Source of the DNA: Kineococcus terrestris
GTDB lineage: Bacteria; Actinomycetota; Actinomycetes; Actinomycetales; Kineococcaceae
Reading direction: 5' to 3' (one strand)
Length of the DNA: 64,000 bases
Assembly (NCBI RefSeq): GCF_041020765.1
Contig: NZ_JBEUEJ010000002.1
Shown piece after piece: positions 43,438-50,574 of this stretch (its first letter is position 1; each line of letters starts with the position of its first letter). Below the pieces are notes generated by a model. The model did no database searches. It saw only the letters and a program-made list of their open reading frames with translations, and had not been told where the DNA came from. Made by a program: the position numbers and the translations under genes.

Positions 43438-44556
43438 ATGTCGGTCCCGCTGCACCTCGAACCCGCCGCACCCCCGGAGGGCCCGCCCGCCGCGGGGCCC
43501 GCCGGTGCTGCGGGTGCGCAGGCGCCGGAGACGGACGAGGAGCGCGCCGCGCGCCGGGCGCGGGGCCTGTCGCCGTCGCGGGCGGCGGACTTCGCCCGCT
43601 GCCCGCTGCTGTACCGCTTCCGGGTGCTGGACCGCCTGCCCGAGGCCCCCACCGAGGCGGCGGTGCGCGGCACCCTGGTGCACGCCGTGCTGGACCGGCT
43701 GTTCGACCTGCCCGCGCCGCAGCGCACGGTCGAGGCGGCGCGGGCGCTGGTGGCACCGGAGTGGCGGGCGCTGCGCGAGCGCGAGCCGCGGGTGGCCGCG
43801 CTGTTCCCGGCAGCCGACACCGACGACGGCCCAGAGCGGGCGGACGCGGCCTCGGCCTCGGACGAGGCGGCGGACGAGGCGGCGGACGAGGCGGCGGACG
43901 AGGCGGCGGACGAGGCGGCGGACGAGGCGGCGGACGAGGCGGCGGACGAGGCGGCGGACGAGGCGGGGCTGCAGCGGTGGCTGGCGAGCGCCGGGCGGCT
44001 GCTGGAGCGCTGGTTCGACCTGGAGGACCCCACCCGGCTGGAGCCGAGCGGGCGCGAGCTGTGGGTGGAGGCGCCGCTGGAGGACGGGCCGGTGCTGCGC
44101 GGGATCGTCGACCGCGTCGACGAGACCGCGGGCGGGGACCTGCGGGTGGTCGACTACAAGACCGGCCGGGCGCCCTCGGAGGCGTTCGAGTCCGCGGCCC
44201 TGTTCCAGCTGCGCTTCTACGCGCTGGCGCTGTGGCGCTCGCGCGGGGTGGTGCCGCGGGTGCTGCAGCTGGTGTACCTGGGCTCGGGCGAGGTGCTGCG
44301 GGTCAGCCCCGACGAGGACGACCTGCGGGCCACCGAGCGCAAGGTGCGGGCGCTGTGGGAGGCCATCGAGCAGGCCCGCCGCGACGGCGACTGGCGCCCG
44401 AACCCCGGCCGGGCCTGCCGCTGGTGCGACCACAAGGCCCGCTGCCCGGCGTTCGGGGGCACCCCGCCGCCGCTGCCGCTCCTGCCCGTGCCGCCCGTCC
44501 CGCCGGTGACCGCCGCGGCGCCGAGCGGGCCGGGTGCGCCCGAGCGGGTGGGCTAG
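43438..44556 (+). CDS. RecB-family (PD-(D/E)XK) exonuclease with DEAA repeat
   Basis: A stand-alone RecB-type nuclease of 372 aa. It begins LSPSRAADFARCPLLYRFRVLDRLPEAPTEAAVRGTLVHAVLDRLF, the Cas4/RecB entry with the first cysteine. Catalytic residues are seen in GIVDRVDE and VVDYKTGRAPS, with the QLRFYALAL helix after them. The iron-sulphur cysteine set closes in CRWCDHKARCPAFGG. Residues about 141-177 are nine DEAA repeats made by a 12-bp tandem DNA repeat and placed between the two halves of the nuclease; they are unlikely to be catalytic. ATG 43438 is set by a -10 seven bases upstream. It converges with the HAD gene, sharing a CTAG stop. Confidence 0.88.
   Translation: MSVPLHLEPAAPPEGPPAAGPAGAAGAQAPETDEERAARRARGLSPSRAADFARCPLLYRFRVLDRLPEAPTEAAVRGTLVHAVLDRLFDLPAPQRTVEAARALVAPEWRALREREPRVAALFPAADTDDGPERADAASASDEAADEAADEAADEAADEAADEAADEAADEAADEAGLQRWLASAGRLLERWFDLEDPTRLEPSGRELWVEAPLEDGPVLRGIVDRVDETAGGDLRVVDYKTGRAPSEAFESAALFQLRFYALALWRSRGVVPRVLQLVYLGSGEVLRVSPDEDDLRATERKVRALWEAIEQARRDGDWRPNPGRACRWCDHKARCPAFGGTPPPLPLLPVPPVPPVTAAAPSGPGAPERVG
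43861..43967 (+). repeat. 12-bp minisatellite (GACGAGGCGGCG), eight perfect copies plus one partial
   Basis: Eight exact units run from 43861 to 43956 and a ninth is partial. They encode DEAA repeats inside the RecB-like nuclease. The exact identity implies recent expansion or ongoing slippage. Repeat number can vary without breaking the frame. Confidence 0.97.
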
Positions 44557-45362
44557 CCGGCCGCACCCGGGCGCGCGGCGAGCGCGCCGCGCGCGGGACC
44601 GGCGGGCCTCGCGGGGTCGTCGCTCGCGAGGGTGTCGACGACCTCCCCGCCGGCCAGGCGGGCCAGCAGGGGCAGGTCGACCTCGGTGAGGGAGGCGACC
44701 CGCGAGCGCCCCGGGGCGGGCGGGATGGGCACCATGTGCGGGCAGGCCACGGTGCGGCAGCCGGCCGCCTCGGCCGAGGCCACCCCCGGCGGGGAGTCCT
44801 CCAGCGCCACGCAGGCGGCCGGGTCGACCCCCAGGCGCTCGGCGGCGCGCAGGTACGGGTCGGGGGCCGGCTTGCCGCGCTCGACCTCGTCCCCGGCGAC
44901 GACGACGGCGAAGGCGCCGGGCACCCGGGAGGCCACCGCGTCGGCCAGCGAGCGGTACGACATCGTCACCAGCGCGCACGGCACCCCGGCCGCGCCGAGC
45001 GCGCGCAGCAGCTCCAGCGCGCCGGGCCGCCACACCACGGCGGAGCGCACGGAGGCCACGACGGCCGACAGGAGCTCGTCGACGATGCCGGCCGGGTCGC
45101 GCTCGACGCCCGCGCTCTCGCGCAGGTGCGCGGCCAGCACCGCGCCGGAGTCCGGCAGGGCCTTGCCGACCAGGCCGAGGGCCTGCTCGTGGGTCCAGGT
45201 GGCGCCGTGCGCGCCCATCAGCGCGCGCTCCGCGGCGATCCAGCTCGGCTCGGTGTCCACGAGGGTGCCGTCCATGTCCCACAGGACGGCGGCGGGCGCT
45301 GCGGCGGGTGGTGCGGCGCCGTCCGGACCGGGCACGGGCGGGGGCGTGGTGTCGGTCGGCAT
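44553..45362 (-). CDS. HAD superfamily hydrolase
   Basis: A HAD phosphatase (269 aa) of the beta-phosphoglucomutase/gph-like branch. Motif I is AVLWDMDGTLVDTEPSW with the nucleophile Asp, motif II is LVTMSYRS, motif III is the GKPAPDPYLRAAERLGV stretch and motif IV is ALEDSPPGVASAEAAG. The helical cap sits between motifs I and II. The substrate is not identifiable. ATG 45362 lies nine bases after the -10 TAGACT, which overlaps the promoter of the divergent PAC2 gene. Its stop TAG overlaps that of the RecB-like gene in the palindrome CTAG. Confidence 0.9.
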   Translation of the reverse strand: MPTDTTPPPVPGPDGAAPPAAAPAAVLWDMDGTLVDTEPSWIAAERALMGAHGATWTHEQALGLVGKALPDSGAVLAAHLRESAGVERDPAGIVDELLSAVVASVRSAVVWRPGALELLRALGAAGVPCALVTMSYRSLADAVASRVPGAFAVVVAGDEVERGKPAPDPYLRAAERLGVDPAACVALEDSPPGVASAEAAGCRTVACPHMVPIPPAPGRSRVASLTEVDLPLLARLAGGEVVDTLASDDPARPAGPARGALAARPGAAG

Positions 45363-45371
45363 CGGGGCCCG

Positions 45372-45381
45372 AGTCTAGGCT
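45372..45381. promoter_or_regulatory. Bidirectional promoter, overlapping -10 elements (HAD/PAC2)
   Basis: AGTCTAGGCT reads TAGACT on the minus strand (45377-45372, nine bases before ATG 45362) and TAGGCT on the plus strand (45376-45381, six bases before GTG 45388). The two -10 elements share the TA step at 45376-45377. Confidence 0.65.
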
Positions 45382-45387
45382 GACCCG

Positions 45388-46269
45388 GTGCCTGAGACGC
45401 CCGCCGGCCCCGCACCGTTCGCGGTGCCGGGTCCCCCCCTGCGCAACCCCGTCGTCGTGGCCGCCTTCGAGGGCTGGAACGACGCCGGGGAGGCCGCCAG
45501 CCAGGCGGTGGCGCACCTGCACGAGGTCTGGGGCGCCGAGGACCTGCTGGAGCTGGACCCGGAGGAGTACCACGACTTCCAGGTGAACCGGCCGATGGTC
45601 GACTACGACGAGGACGGCCGCCGGCGCCTGACGTGGCCGACGACGAAGGTGTCCTACGCGCGGCTGCCGGACGCCTCGCGCGACGTGCTGCTGGTGCGCG
45701 GCATCGAGCCGTCGATGCGCTGGCGCACCTACTCGCAGGAGCTGGTGCGCGCGGCCCGCGACAACGGCGCCAGCCTGGTGCTGACGCTGGGCGCGCTGCT
45801 GGCCGACGTGCCGCACACGCGGCCGCTGCCGGTGACCAGCAGCAGCGACGACGACGAGCTGGTGGAGAGCCTGGGCGTGGAGCCCTCCCGCTACGAGGGG
45901 CCCACGGGCATCGTCGGGGTCGTGCAGGACGCGGTCGCCCGCGCGGGCATCCCGTCGGTGTCGCTGTGGGCGGCCGTGCCGCACTACGTGGGCCAGCCGC
46001 CCTCGCCGAAGGGGACGCTGGCGCTGCTGCACCGGGTGGAGGAGGTCCTGGACATCTCCGTGCCGCTGGGCGACCTGCCCGAGGACGCGCGCGCCTGGGA
46101 GCGCGGCGTGGACGAGCTGGCCGGCGAGGACGCCGAGATCGCCGAGTACGTGCAGCAGCTGGAGGAGGCCAAGGACACCGCGGAGCTGCCCGAGGCCAGC
46201 GGTGAGGCCATCGCGCGGGAGTTCGAGCGCTACCTGCGCCGGCGCGACGACCCGCCGCGACGCGGCTGA
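45388..46269 (+). CDS. PAC2 family protein
   Basis: A PAC2-family protein (293 aa), related to the eukaryotic proteasome assembly chaperone 2; the bacterial function is unknown. Features: VVVAAFEGWNDAGEAASQAVAHL near residue 20, LLELDPEEYHDFQVNRPMV near 52, and PSVSLWAAVPHYVGQPPSPKGTLALL near 190. There is no signal peptide or membrane helix. GTG 45388 is fixed by a -10 six bases upstream. It does not lie next to the proteasome genes here (the gap to mpa is about 8 kb). The gene ends in an 11-bp repeat that repeats its TGA. Confidence 0.88.
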   Translation: MPETPAGPAPFAVPGPPLRNPVVVAAFEGWNDAGEAASQAVAHLHEVWGAEDLLELDPEEYHDFQVNRPMVDYDEDGRRRLTWPTTKVSYARLPDASRDVLLVRGIEPSMRWRTYSQELVRAARDNGASLVLTLGALLADVPHTRPLPVTSSSDDDELVESLGVEPSRYEGPTGIVGVVQDAVARAGIPSVSLWAAVPHYVGQPPSPKGTLALLHRVEEVLDISVPLGDLPEDARAWERGVDELAGEDAEIAEYVQQLEEAKDTAELPEASGEAIAREFERYLRRRDDPPRRG

Positions 46270-46294
46270 GCGGCGGCTGAGCAGCGGCTGAGCG
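46262..46294 (+). repeat. 11-bp tandem repeat (3 copies) over the PAC2 stop
   Basis: Three GCGGCTGAGCG units (one with a single change) place TGA at 46267, 46278 and 46289, one in each frame. The PAC2 gene stops at the first. Confidence 0.9.
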
Positions 46295-46434
46295 ACCCGC
46301 CGCTCCGGGTGCGCTCGCGCCCGGACGGCGCAGGATGTGCGGCGTCGCACCGCGCGCCGCGCCGCGGGACGGGTGCGGCGCTGCGGAGGTGCGCGGTGCG
46401 GCGGGGACGGGCGAGCAGGTCGAGGACGACGGGC

Positions 46435-46887
46435 GTGAGCGGCACCGCGGGTGCCGCCTGGCGCGTCGTGGTGACGGTGGTGGGCGCCGCGCTGGCCCTG
46501 ACGGGGGTGGCGCTGCTGGTGCTGCCGGGCCCGGGGTTCGTGCTGATCGCCGCCGGGCTGGCCGTGCTGGCCAGCCAGTACGCGTGGGCGCGGCGGCCGC
46601 TGCGCTACGCCGGTGAGCGCGCCGGGCAGGGCATCGACGAGGTGGGCCGCGGCGGCTGGCGCAGCGCCTGGCCCGTGGCCTTCGGGCTGGTGATGGCCGG
46701 GGTCGGTGTCGCGGGGCTGGCGGGGGCGCGCATCCCGGTGGTCTCCGGGCCCAGCGCGGCGCTGCTGGTGCTCAGCGGCGCCTTCCTCGTCGGGTCGGTG
46801 GTGTACGCGCGCGCCACCCGCTCGCACCGCGCGGCCCGGCGCCGCTTCCGGGCCGCCTCGGCCGCCCGGGCCCGCGCCCGGCGCTGA
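46435..46887 (+). CDS. TIGR02611-type small membrane protein
   Basis: A 150-residue membrane protein of the actinobacterial TIGR02611 family, function unknown. Three to four hydrophobic stretches are seen: RVVVTVVGAALALTGVALLVLPGPGFVLIAAGLAVLA (two helices with the LVLPGPG turn typical of the family), WPVAFGLVMAGVGVAGLAGA and ALLVLSGAFLVGSVVYA. The tail is Arg/Ala-rich and basic. GTG 46435 is the preferred start, with GAGG nine bases upstream; a longer frame to 46309 is unlikely. It is on the same strand as PAC2, 165 bases later, and converges with mshC. Confidence 0.75.
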   Translation: MSGTAGAAWRVVVTVVGAALALTGVALLVLPGPGFVLIAAGLAVLASQYAWARRPLRYAGERAGQGIDEVGRGGWRSAWPVAFGLVMAGVGVAGLAGARIPVVSGPSAALLVLSGAFLVGSVVYARATRSHRAARRRFRAASAARARARR

Positions 46888-46915
46888 CCCGCGGCGCCGG
46901 TCGTGGAGGTGGGGT

Positions 46916-48193
46916 TCAGACCGCGACGCCGAGCAGGGCGGTGACGGTGCGGCGGACCAGGTCCCCGGCGTCCGGGTCCTGCCCGGCGCCGGCCAGGGCG
47001 GCGTCGGCCCACGCGTCGACGGCGCGCACGGCGCCGGGGGCGTCCAGGTCCTCGGCCAGCCGCTCGCGCACCCGCGCCAGGACGGCGGCGCCGTCGGGAC
47101 CGGCGGGCCGGGCGACGGCCGCGCGCCAGCGCGCCAGCCGCTCGCGGGAGTCCGCCAGCAGCGCGCCGGTCCACTCCCAGTCCTCGCGCCAGTGCTGCGA
47201 GACGATCGCCAGGCGCACCGCGGCGGGGTCCTCGCCGGCGGCGCGCAGCCGCGAGACGAGGACGAGGTTGCCGCGGGACTTGCTCATCTTCTCCCCGTCG
47301 AGGGCGACCATCCCCGAGTGCGCGTACAGGCGCGCGAACGGGCCCGCGTGCGGGCGCAGCACCTGCGCGTGGGAGGCGCCCATCTCGTGGTGGGGGAAGA
47401 CCAGGTCGCTGCCGCCGCCCTGCACGTCCACCGGCATCCCCAGGTGCTGCAGGGCGATGGCGGTGCACTCCACGTGCCAGCCGGGGCGCCCGGCGCCCAG
47501 GCCGGCGGCGTCCCAGGACGGCTCGCCGGGCCGCGCCACCCGCCACAGCAGCGGGTCCAGGGGGTCGCGCTTGCCGGGGCGGTCCGGGTCGCCGCCGCGC
47601 TCGGCGGACAGGGCGCGCATCGCGGCCGCGTCCAGGCCGGAGACCTGCCCGAAGGCGGGGTCGGCGGCCACGGGGAAGTACACGTCGCCGTCGGGGCCGC
47701 CGCCGGTGCCGGGCACGCGGTAGGCGGCACCGGCGTCCAGCAGGTCGCGCACGGCCGCGGCGACGAGGTCGACGGCCTCCACGACGCCCAGGTACTCCTG
47801 CGGCGGCACGACGGACAGGGCGGTCATGTCGTCGCGGAACAGCTGCACCTGCTCGGCGGCCAGCTCGCGCCAGTCCACGCCGGTGGCGGTGGCGCGCTCC
47901 AGCAGCGGGTCGTCCACGTCGGTGACGTTCTGCACGTAGGTCACGTCGTGGCCGGCGTCGCGCCAGGCGCGGCCCAGCAGGTCGAAGGCGACGTAGGTGT
48001 TGGCGTGCCCGAGGTGGGTGGCGTCGTAGGGGGTGATCCCGCACACGTACAGGGCGGCCCGGCCCGGGGCCGCCGGACCGGCCGCGGCCAGGGCGCCGGT
48101 GGCGGTGTCGTGCAGGCGCACGGGCAGGCCGCGGCCGGGCAGTCGGCCGGCTCCCGGGAGGTCGTGGGGGTCGGGGGCGGGCCAGGAACGCAC
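46916..48193 (-). CDS. mshC: Mycothiol ligase MshC (cysteine:GlcN-Ins ligase)
   Basis: Joins cysteine to 1-D-myo-inosityl-2-amino-glucopyranoside in mycothiol synthesis (425 aa). It is a cysteinyl-tRNA synthetase paralogue: the HIGH-like region is YVCGITPYDATHLGHA with the zinc-binding Cys51, and ALDGEKMSKSRGNLVLV gives KMSKS near residue 305. ITPYDATHLGHA is the MshC form (CysS has CGPTVYD..HIGHAR). The usual CysS C-terminal domains are absent. TAGGTT ends six bases before GTG 48193. Genes for the other mycothiol steps are not in this window. Confidence in MshC over CysS is high. Confidence 0.95.
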   Translation of the reverse strand: MRSWPAPDPHDLPGAGRLPGRGLPVRLHDTATGALAAAGPAAPGRAALYVCGITPYDATHLGHANTYVAFDLLGRAWRDAGHDVTYVQNVTDVDDPLLERATATGVDWRELAAEQVQLFRDDMTALSVVPPQEYLGVVEAVDLVAAAVRDLLDAGAAYRVPGTGGGPDGDVYFPVAADPAFGQVSGLDAAAMRALSAERGGDPDRPGKRDPLDPLLWRVARPGEPSWDAAGLGAGRPGWHVECTAIALQHLGMPVDVQGGGSDLVFPHHEMGASHAQVLRPHAGPFARLYAHSGMVALDGEKMSKSRGNLVLVSRLRAAGEDPAAVRLAIVSQHWREDWEWTGALLADSRERLARWRAAVARPAGPDGAAVLARVRERLAEDLDAPGAVRAVDAWADAALAGAGQDPDAGDLVRRTVTALLGVAV

Positions 48194-48199
48194 GGGAGG

Positions 48200-48205
48200 A
48201 ACCTA
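48200..48205 (-). promoter_or_regulatory. Leaderless -10 element of mshC
   Basis: TAGGTT, minus strand, six bases before GTG 48193. Confidence 0.6.
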
Positions 48206-48216
48206 CCCGCGGCCCC

Positions 48217-49134
48217 TCAGAAGGGCGGCCAGGGGATGGTGCGCGAGCCCCGGGGGCGGGGCAGGCGGTCGGCCTCCAGGAGGGCGGCCACGCGCTCGAG
48301 GGTGGCGACGGCCTCCTCGACGGTGAGCAGGTCGCTCAGCAGCTCGCCGAGGCGCCCGCCGTCCAGCTCGGCGGCCAGGCGCGCCAGGACCTCGCGCTCG
48401 CCAGGGCGCAGCCGGTCCCCGGCCCACCCCCACAGCACGGTGCGCAGCTTGGGCTCGACGTGGAAGGTCAGGCCGTGGTCGACGCCGTGGACGGCGCCGC
48501 CCCAGCCGGGCAGCACGTGCCCGCCCTTGCGGTCGGCGTTGTTGAGCACGACGTCCAGCACGGCCACGCGGCGCAGCCGCTCGTCGTCGGCGTGCACGAG
48601 CGCGACGGGCCGGCCCATGCCGTCCTCGGCGCGCAGCACCGTGAACCAGCCCTCGCGCACGGTGCGCAGCGCGGTGATGTCGACCAGTCCCGCGCCGGGG
48701 TCGGGCAGGACGACCTCGTCCGCGTCCTCCGGCTCCTCCTCGACGGGGTCCTGCGGGTCCTCGGGCCCTCGCGCGCGACCGCCCGGCCCGCGGGAGGACT
48801 CGTCCGTCAGCCACAGCTGCACGCTGCCCGGCCCCAGCGGCCCGTCGCGCAGCACGGTGGGGGGCACGACGTCCCAGCCGGTGGCGGCCGAGACGGCGTA
48901 GGAGGCGACCTCGCGGCGGGCCAGGGTGTCGTCGGGGAAGTCCCACAGCGGCCGCTCCCCCGCGACCGGCTTGTACACGCACGCGACCTCGCGCCCCTCC
49001 TGCGCGCCGGCCCCGTCCTCGCGCACGACGGCGTACAGGGTGGCGTTGGAGGCGTCGGCCAGGCGGCCGCGGACCTCCAGCTCCCCGCCGGCCAGGCGCG
49101 CCAGCGCCTCCTGCTCCTCCAGCCCGGCGAACAC
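48217..49134 (-). CDS. SCO1664-type protein (PI3/4-kinase-like fold)
   Basis: A 305-residue protein of the TIGR03843/SCO1664 family, confined to actinobacteria, of unknown function. Regions that resemble a phosphatidylinositol-kinase-like catalytic core: VACVYKPVAGERPLWDFPDDTLARREVASYAVS, AVLDVVLNNADRKGGHVLP, and GVDHGLTFHVEPKLRTVLWGW; Lys, Asp-Arg-Lys and Asp-His-Gly sit where a kinase-like fold needs them. An acidic insert (about 140-165, EDPQDPVEEEPEDADEVV) is unusual. GTG 49134 is chosen because the frame before it runs into the DUF3090 gene; it has no ribosome site. It sits with DUF3090 as a pair upstream of mshC. Confidence 0.75.
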   Translation of the reverse strand: MFAGLEEQEALARLAGGELEVRGRLADASNATLYAVVREDGAGAQEGREVACVYKPVAGERPLWDFPDDTLARREVASYAVSAATGWDVVPPTVLRDGPLGPGSVQLWLTDESSRGPGGRARGPEDPQDPVEEEPEDADEVVLPDPGAGLVDITALRTVREGWFTVLRAEDGMGRPVALVHADDERLRRVAVLDVVLNNADRKGGHVLPGWGGAVHGVDHGLTFHVEPKLRTVLWGWAGDRLRPGEREVLARLAAELDGGRLGELLSDLLTVEEAVATLERVAALLEADRLPRPRGSRTIPWPPF

Positions 49135-49157
49135 GCCGGGCGGCGGGACGCGCCGGC

Positions 49158-49706
49158 TCAGCGCCGGTAGCCGTTCGCGCGGGGGCACACGTGCCCGCCG
49201 GGGTCCAGCGGCCCGGCGCAGAACGGGCACGGCGGGCGGCCGGCGGCCACGAGCGCCAGCGCGCGGGCGGCGAACGCGCGCGCCGCGGTGCCGTCGAGGC
49301 TGACGCGCAGCACCCCGCGGGAGGGGTCGGGCTCGGGCAGGTCCTGCTCGGACTCGGCCTCGTCGACCTCGAAGCACTCGATGACGACGACCTCGCGCTC
49401 GCCGTCCCAGGCCAGGCTCATGGTGCCGACGCGGAACTCCTCCTCGATGGGCACGTCGAGGGGGGCGGTGTCGCGGCTGGCGGTGGTGGGGGCGGCGGGT
49501 ACGGGCGCCTGCCCGCCGGAGCGGCGCACGATCTCGTCGAGCAGCTCGCCCACGCGCTCGGCCAGCGCGGCGACCTGGGTCTTCTCCAGGGCCACCGAGG
49601 TGAGCCGTCCGTCGCCGCGGGCCTGCAGGAAGAACGTGCGCGACCCGGGTTCACCGACGGTCCCGGCCACGAAGCGCTCGGGCGGGTCGTAGTCGAAGAC
49701 CGGCAT
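49158..49706 (-). CDS. DUF3090 family protein
   Basis: An actinobacterial DUF3090 (TIGR03847) protein of 182 aa, function unknown. It starts with MPVFDYDPPERFVAGTVGEPGSRTFFLQARGDGRL, then a strand-rich middle (VALEKTQVAALAERVGELLDEI, FRVGTMSLAWDGEREVVVIECFE), and ends in a zinc-ribbon-like PPCPFCAGPLDPGGHVCPRANGYR with the cysteine pairs CPFC and CP. TAGGGT ends seven bases before ATG 49706. It is paired with the SCO1664-type gene, 23 bases downstream, and with mshC after that; a joint function is a possibility from conserved neighbourhood. Confidence 0.88.
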   Translation of the reverse strand: MPVFDYDPPERFVAGTVGEPGSRTFFLQARGDGRLTSVALEKTQVAALAERVGELLDEIVRRSGGQAPVPAAPTTASRDTAPLDVPIEEEFRVGTMSLAWDGEREVVVIECFEVDEAESEQDLPEPDPSRGVLRVSLDGTAARAFAARALALVAAGRPPCPFCAGPLDPGGHVCPRANGYRR

Positions 49707-49713
49707 GGTCCCG

Positions 49714-49719
49714 ACCCTA
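49714..49719 (-). promoter_or_regulatory. Leaderless -10 element of the DUF3090 gene
   Basis: TAGGGT, minus strand, seven bases before ATG 49706. Confidence 0.65.
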
Positions 49720-49781
49720 CGCCGAGGCCGTCGGACGGGCCGCCGGACCGTCCGGACCGCCCCGGCGGGCCGCGGGCGCCC

Positions 49782-50504
49782 TCACGCGCCGGTCCCGCCG
49801 CCGACGACGGCGTCGGAGGAGGCCGGGCGCCGCCGGCGGCGCTTGCGCGCGGGCGGGGCGAAGGCGGACAGGTCCCCGCCGGTGTCGTTGACGCGCAGCA
49901 CGAAGGGGCGCAGCGGCGTGTAGCGCACCGCCGAGACCGAGCACGGGTCGGCGCTCAGGCGCTGGAAGAGGTCCAGGTGCATGCCCAGCGCGTCGGCCAG
50001 GACGGCCTTGACGAGGTCGCCGTGGGTGACGGCCGCCCAGACGGCGTCGTCGCCGTGCTCGGCGGCCACCTGCGCGTCGTGCTCGCGCACGGCCGCCACG
50101 ACCCGGGCGGCCATCGCGGCCATCGACTCCCCGCCCTCGCCGGGGAAGACGGCCGCCGACGGGTGCGCCTGCACGGTGCGCCAGGCCGGTTCCTTGGCCA
50201 GCGCGCTCAGCGGCCGGCCGGTCCAGTCGCCGTAGCGGGCCTCCCCGACGCGCTCGTCGACCAGCGGGTCGGGACGCGCGCCGGTGGGCCCGTCCACGGC
50301 GCGCAGCGCCTCGGCGGTCTGCCGGCAGCGCTCCAGCGGCGAGACGACGAGGCGGGCCAGCGCGACCGGCGCCATCCGGGCGCCCAGGTCGGCGGCCTGC
50401 CGCTCGCCGGTCTCGTCGAGCCTCACGCCGGGCGTCCAGCCGGCGAGGACCCCGGAGGTGTTGGCCGTGCTGCGGCCGTGGCGGACGAGGAGCACTGTCG
50501 GCAC
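49782..50504 (-). CDS. Histidine phosphatase (MSMEG_4193-type phosphomutase family)
   Basis: A histidine phosphatase superfamily protein (240 aa). The catalytic motif VLLVRHGRSTAN is at residues 4-14 with the nucleophilic His; the second His is in VWAAVTHGDLVKAVLADALG near residue 160, and VSPLERCRQTAEAL supplies the Arg. The tail (ARKRRRRRPASS) is strongly basic. It fits the TIGR03848 actinobacterial branch; the substrate is unknown. GTG 50504 is set by TACGCT seven bases upstream; the longer frame to 50573 is ignored. It lies between DUF3090 and the divergent corA-like gene. Confidence 0.87.
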   Translation of the reverse strand: MPTVLLVRHGRSTANTSGVLAGWTPGVRLDETGERQAADLGARMAPVALARLVVSPLERCRQTAEALRAVDGPTGARPDPLVDERVGEARYGDWTGRPLSALAKEPAWRTVQAHPSAAVFPGEGGESMAAMAARVVAAVREHDAQVAAEHGDDAVWAAVTHGDLVKAVLADALGMHLDLFQRLSADPCSVSAVRYTPLRPFVLRVNDTGGDLSAFAPPARKRRRRRPASSDAVVGGGTGA

Positions 50505-50511
50505 GGGGGCG

Positions 50512-50517
50512 AGCGTA
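50512..50517 (-). promoter_or_regulatory. Leaderless -10 element of the histidine phosphatase gene
   Basis: TACGCT, minus strand, seven bases before GTG 50504. Confidence 0.6.
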
Positions 50518-50574
50518 GGCGCTGCCCGCCACGGGGTGCCGCCCGGCGCGACGGCCGCCGCGGCGGCGGGCACG

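Noticed and set aside
43861..43967. CRISPR-like array
   Set aside because: The 12-base units are contiguous with no spacers and lie in a coding frame, so this is a minisatellite.
46916..48193. Second cysteinyl-tRNA synthetase (CysS)
   Set aside because: The GITPYDATHLGHA form and the lack of the CysS C-terminal domains identify MshC.
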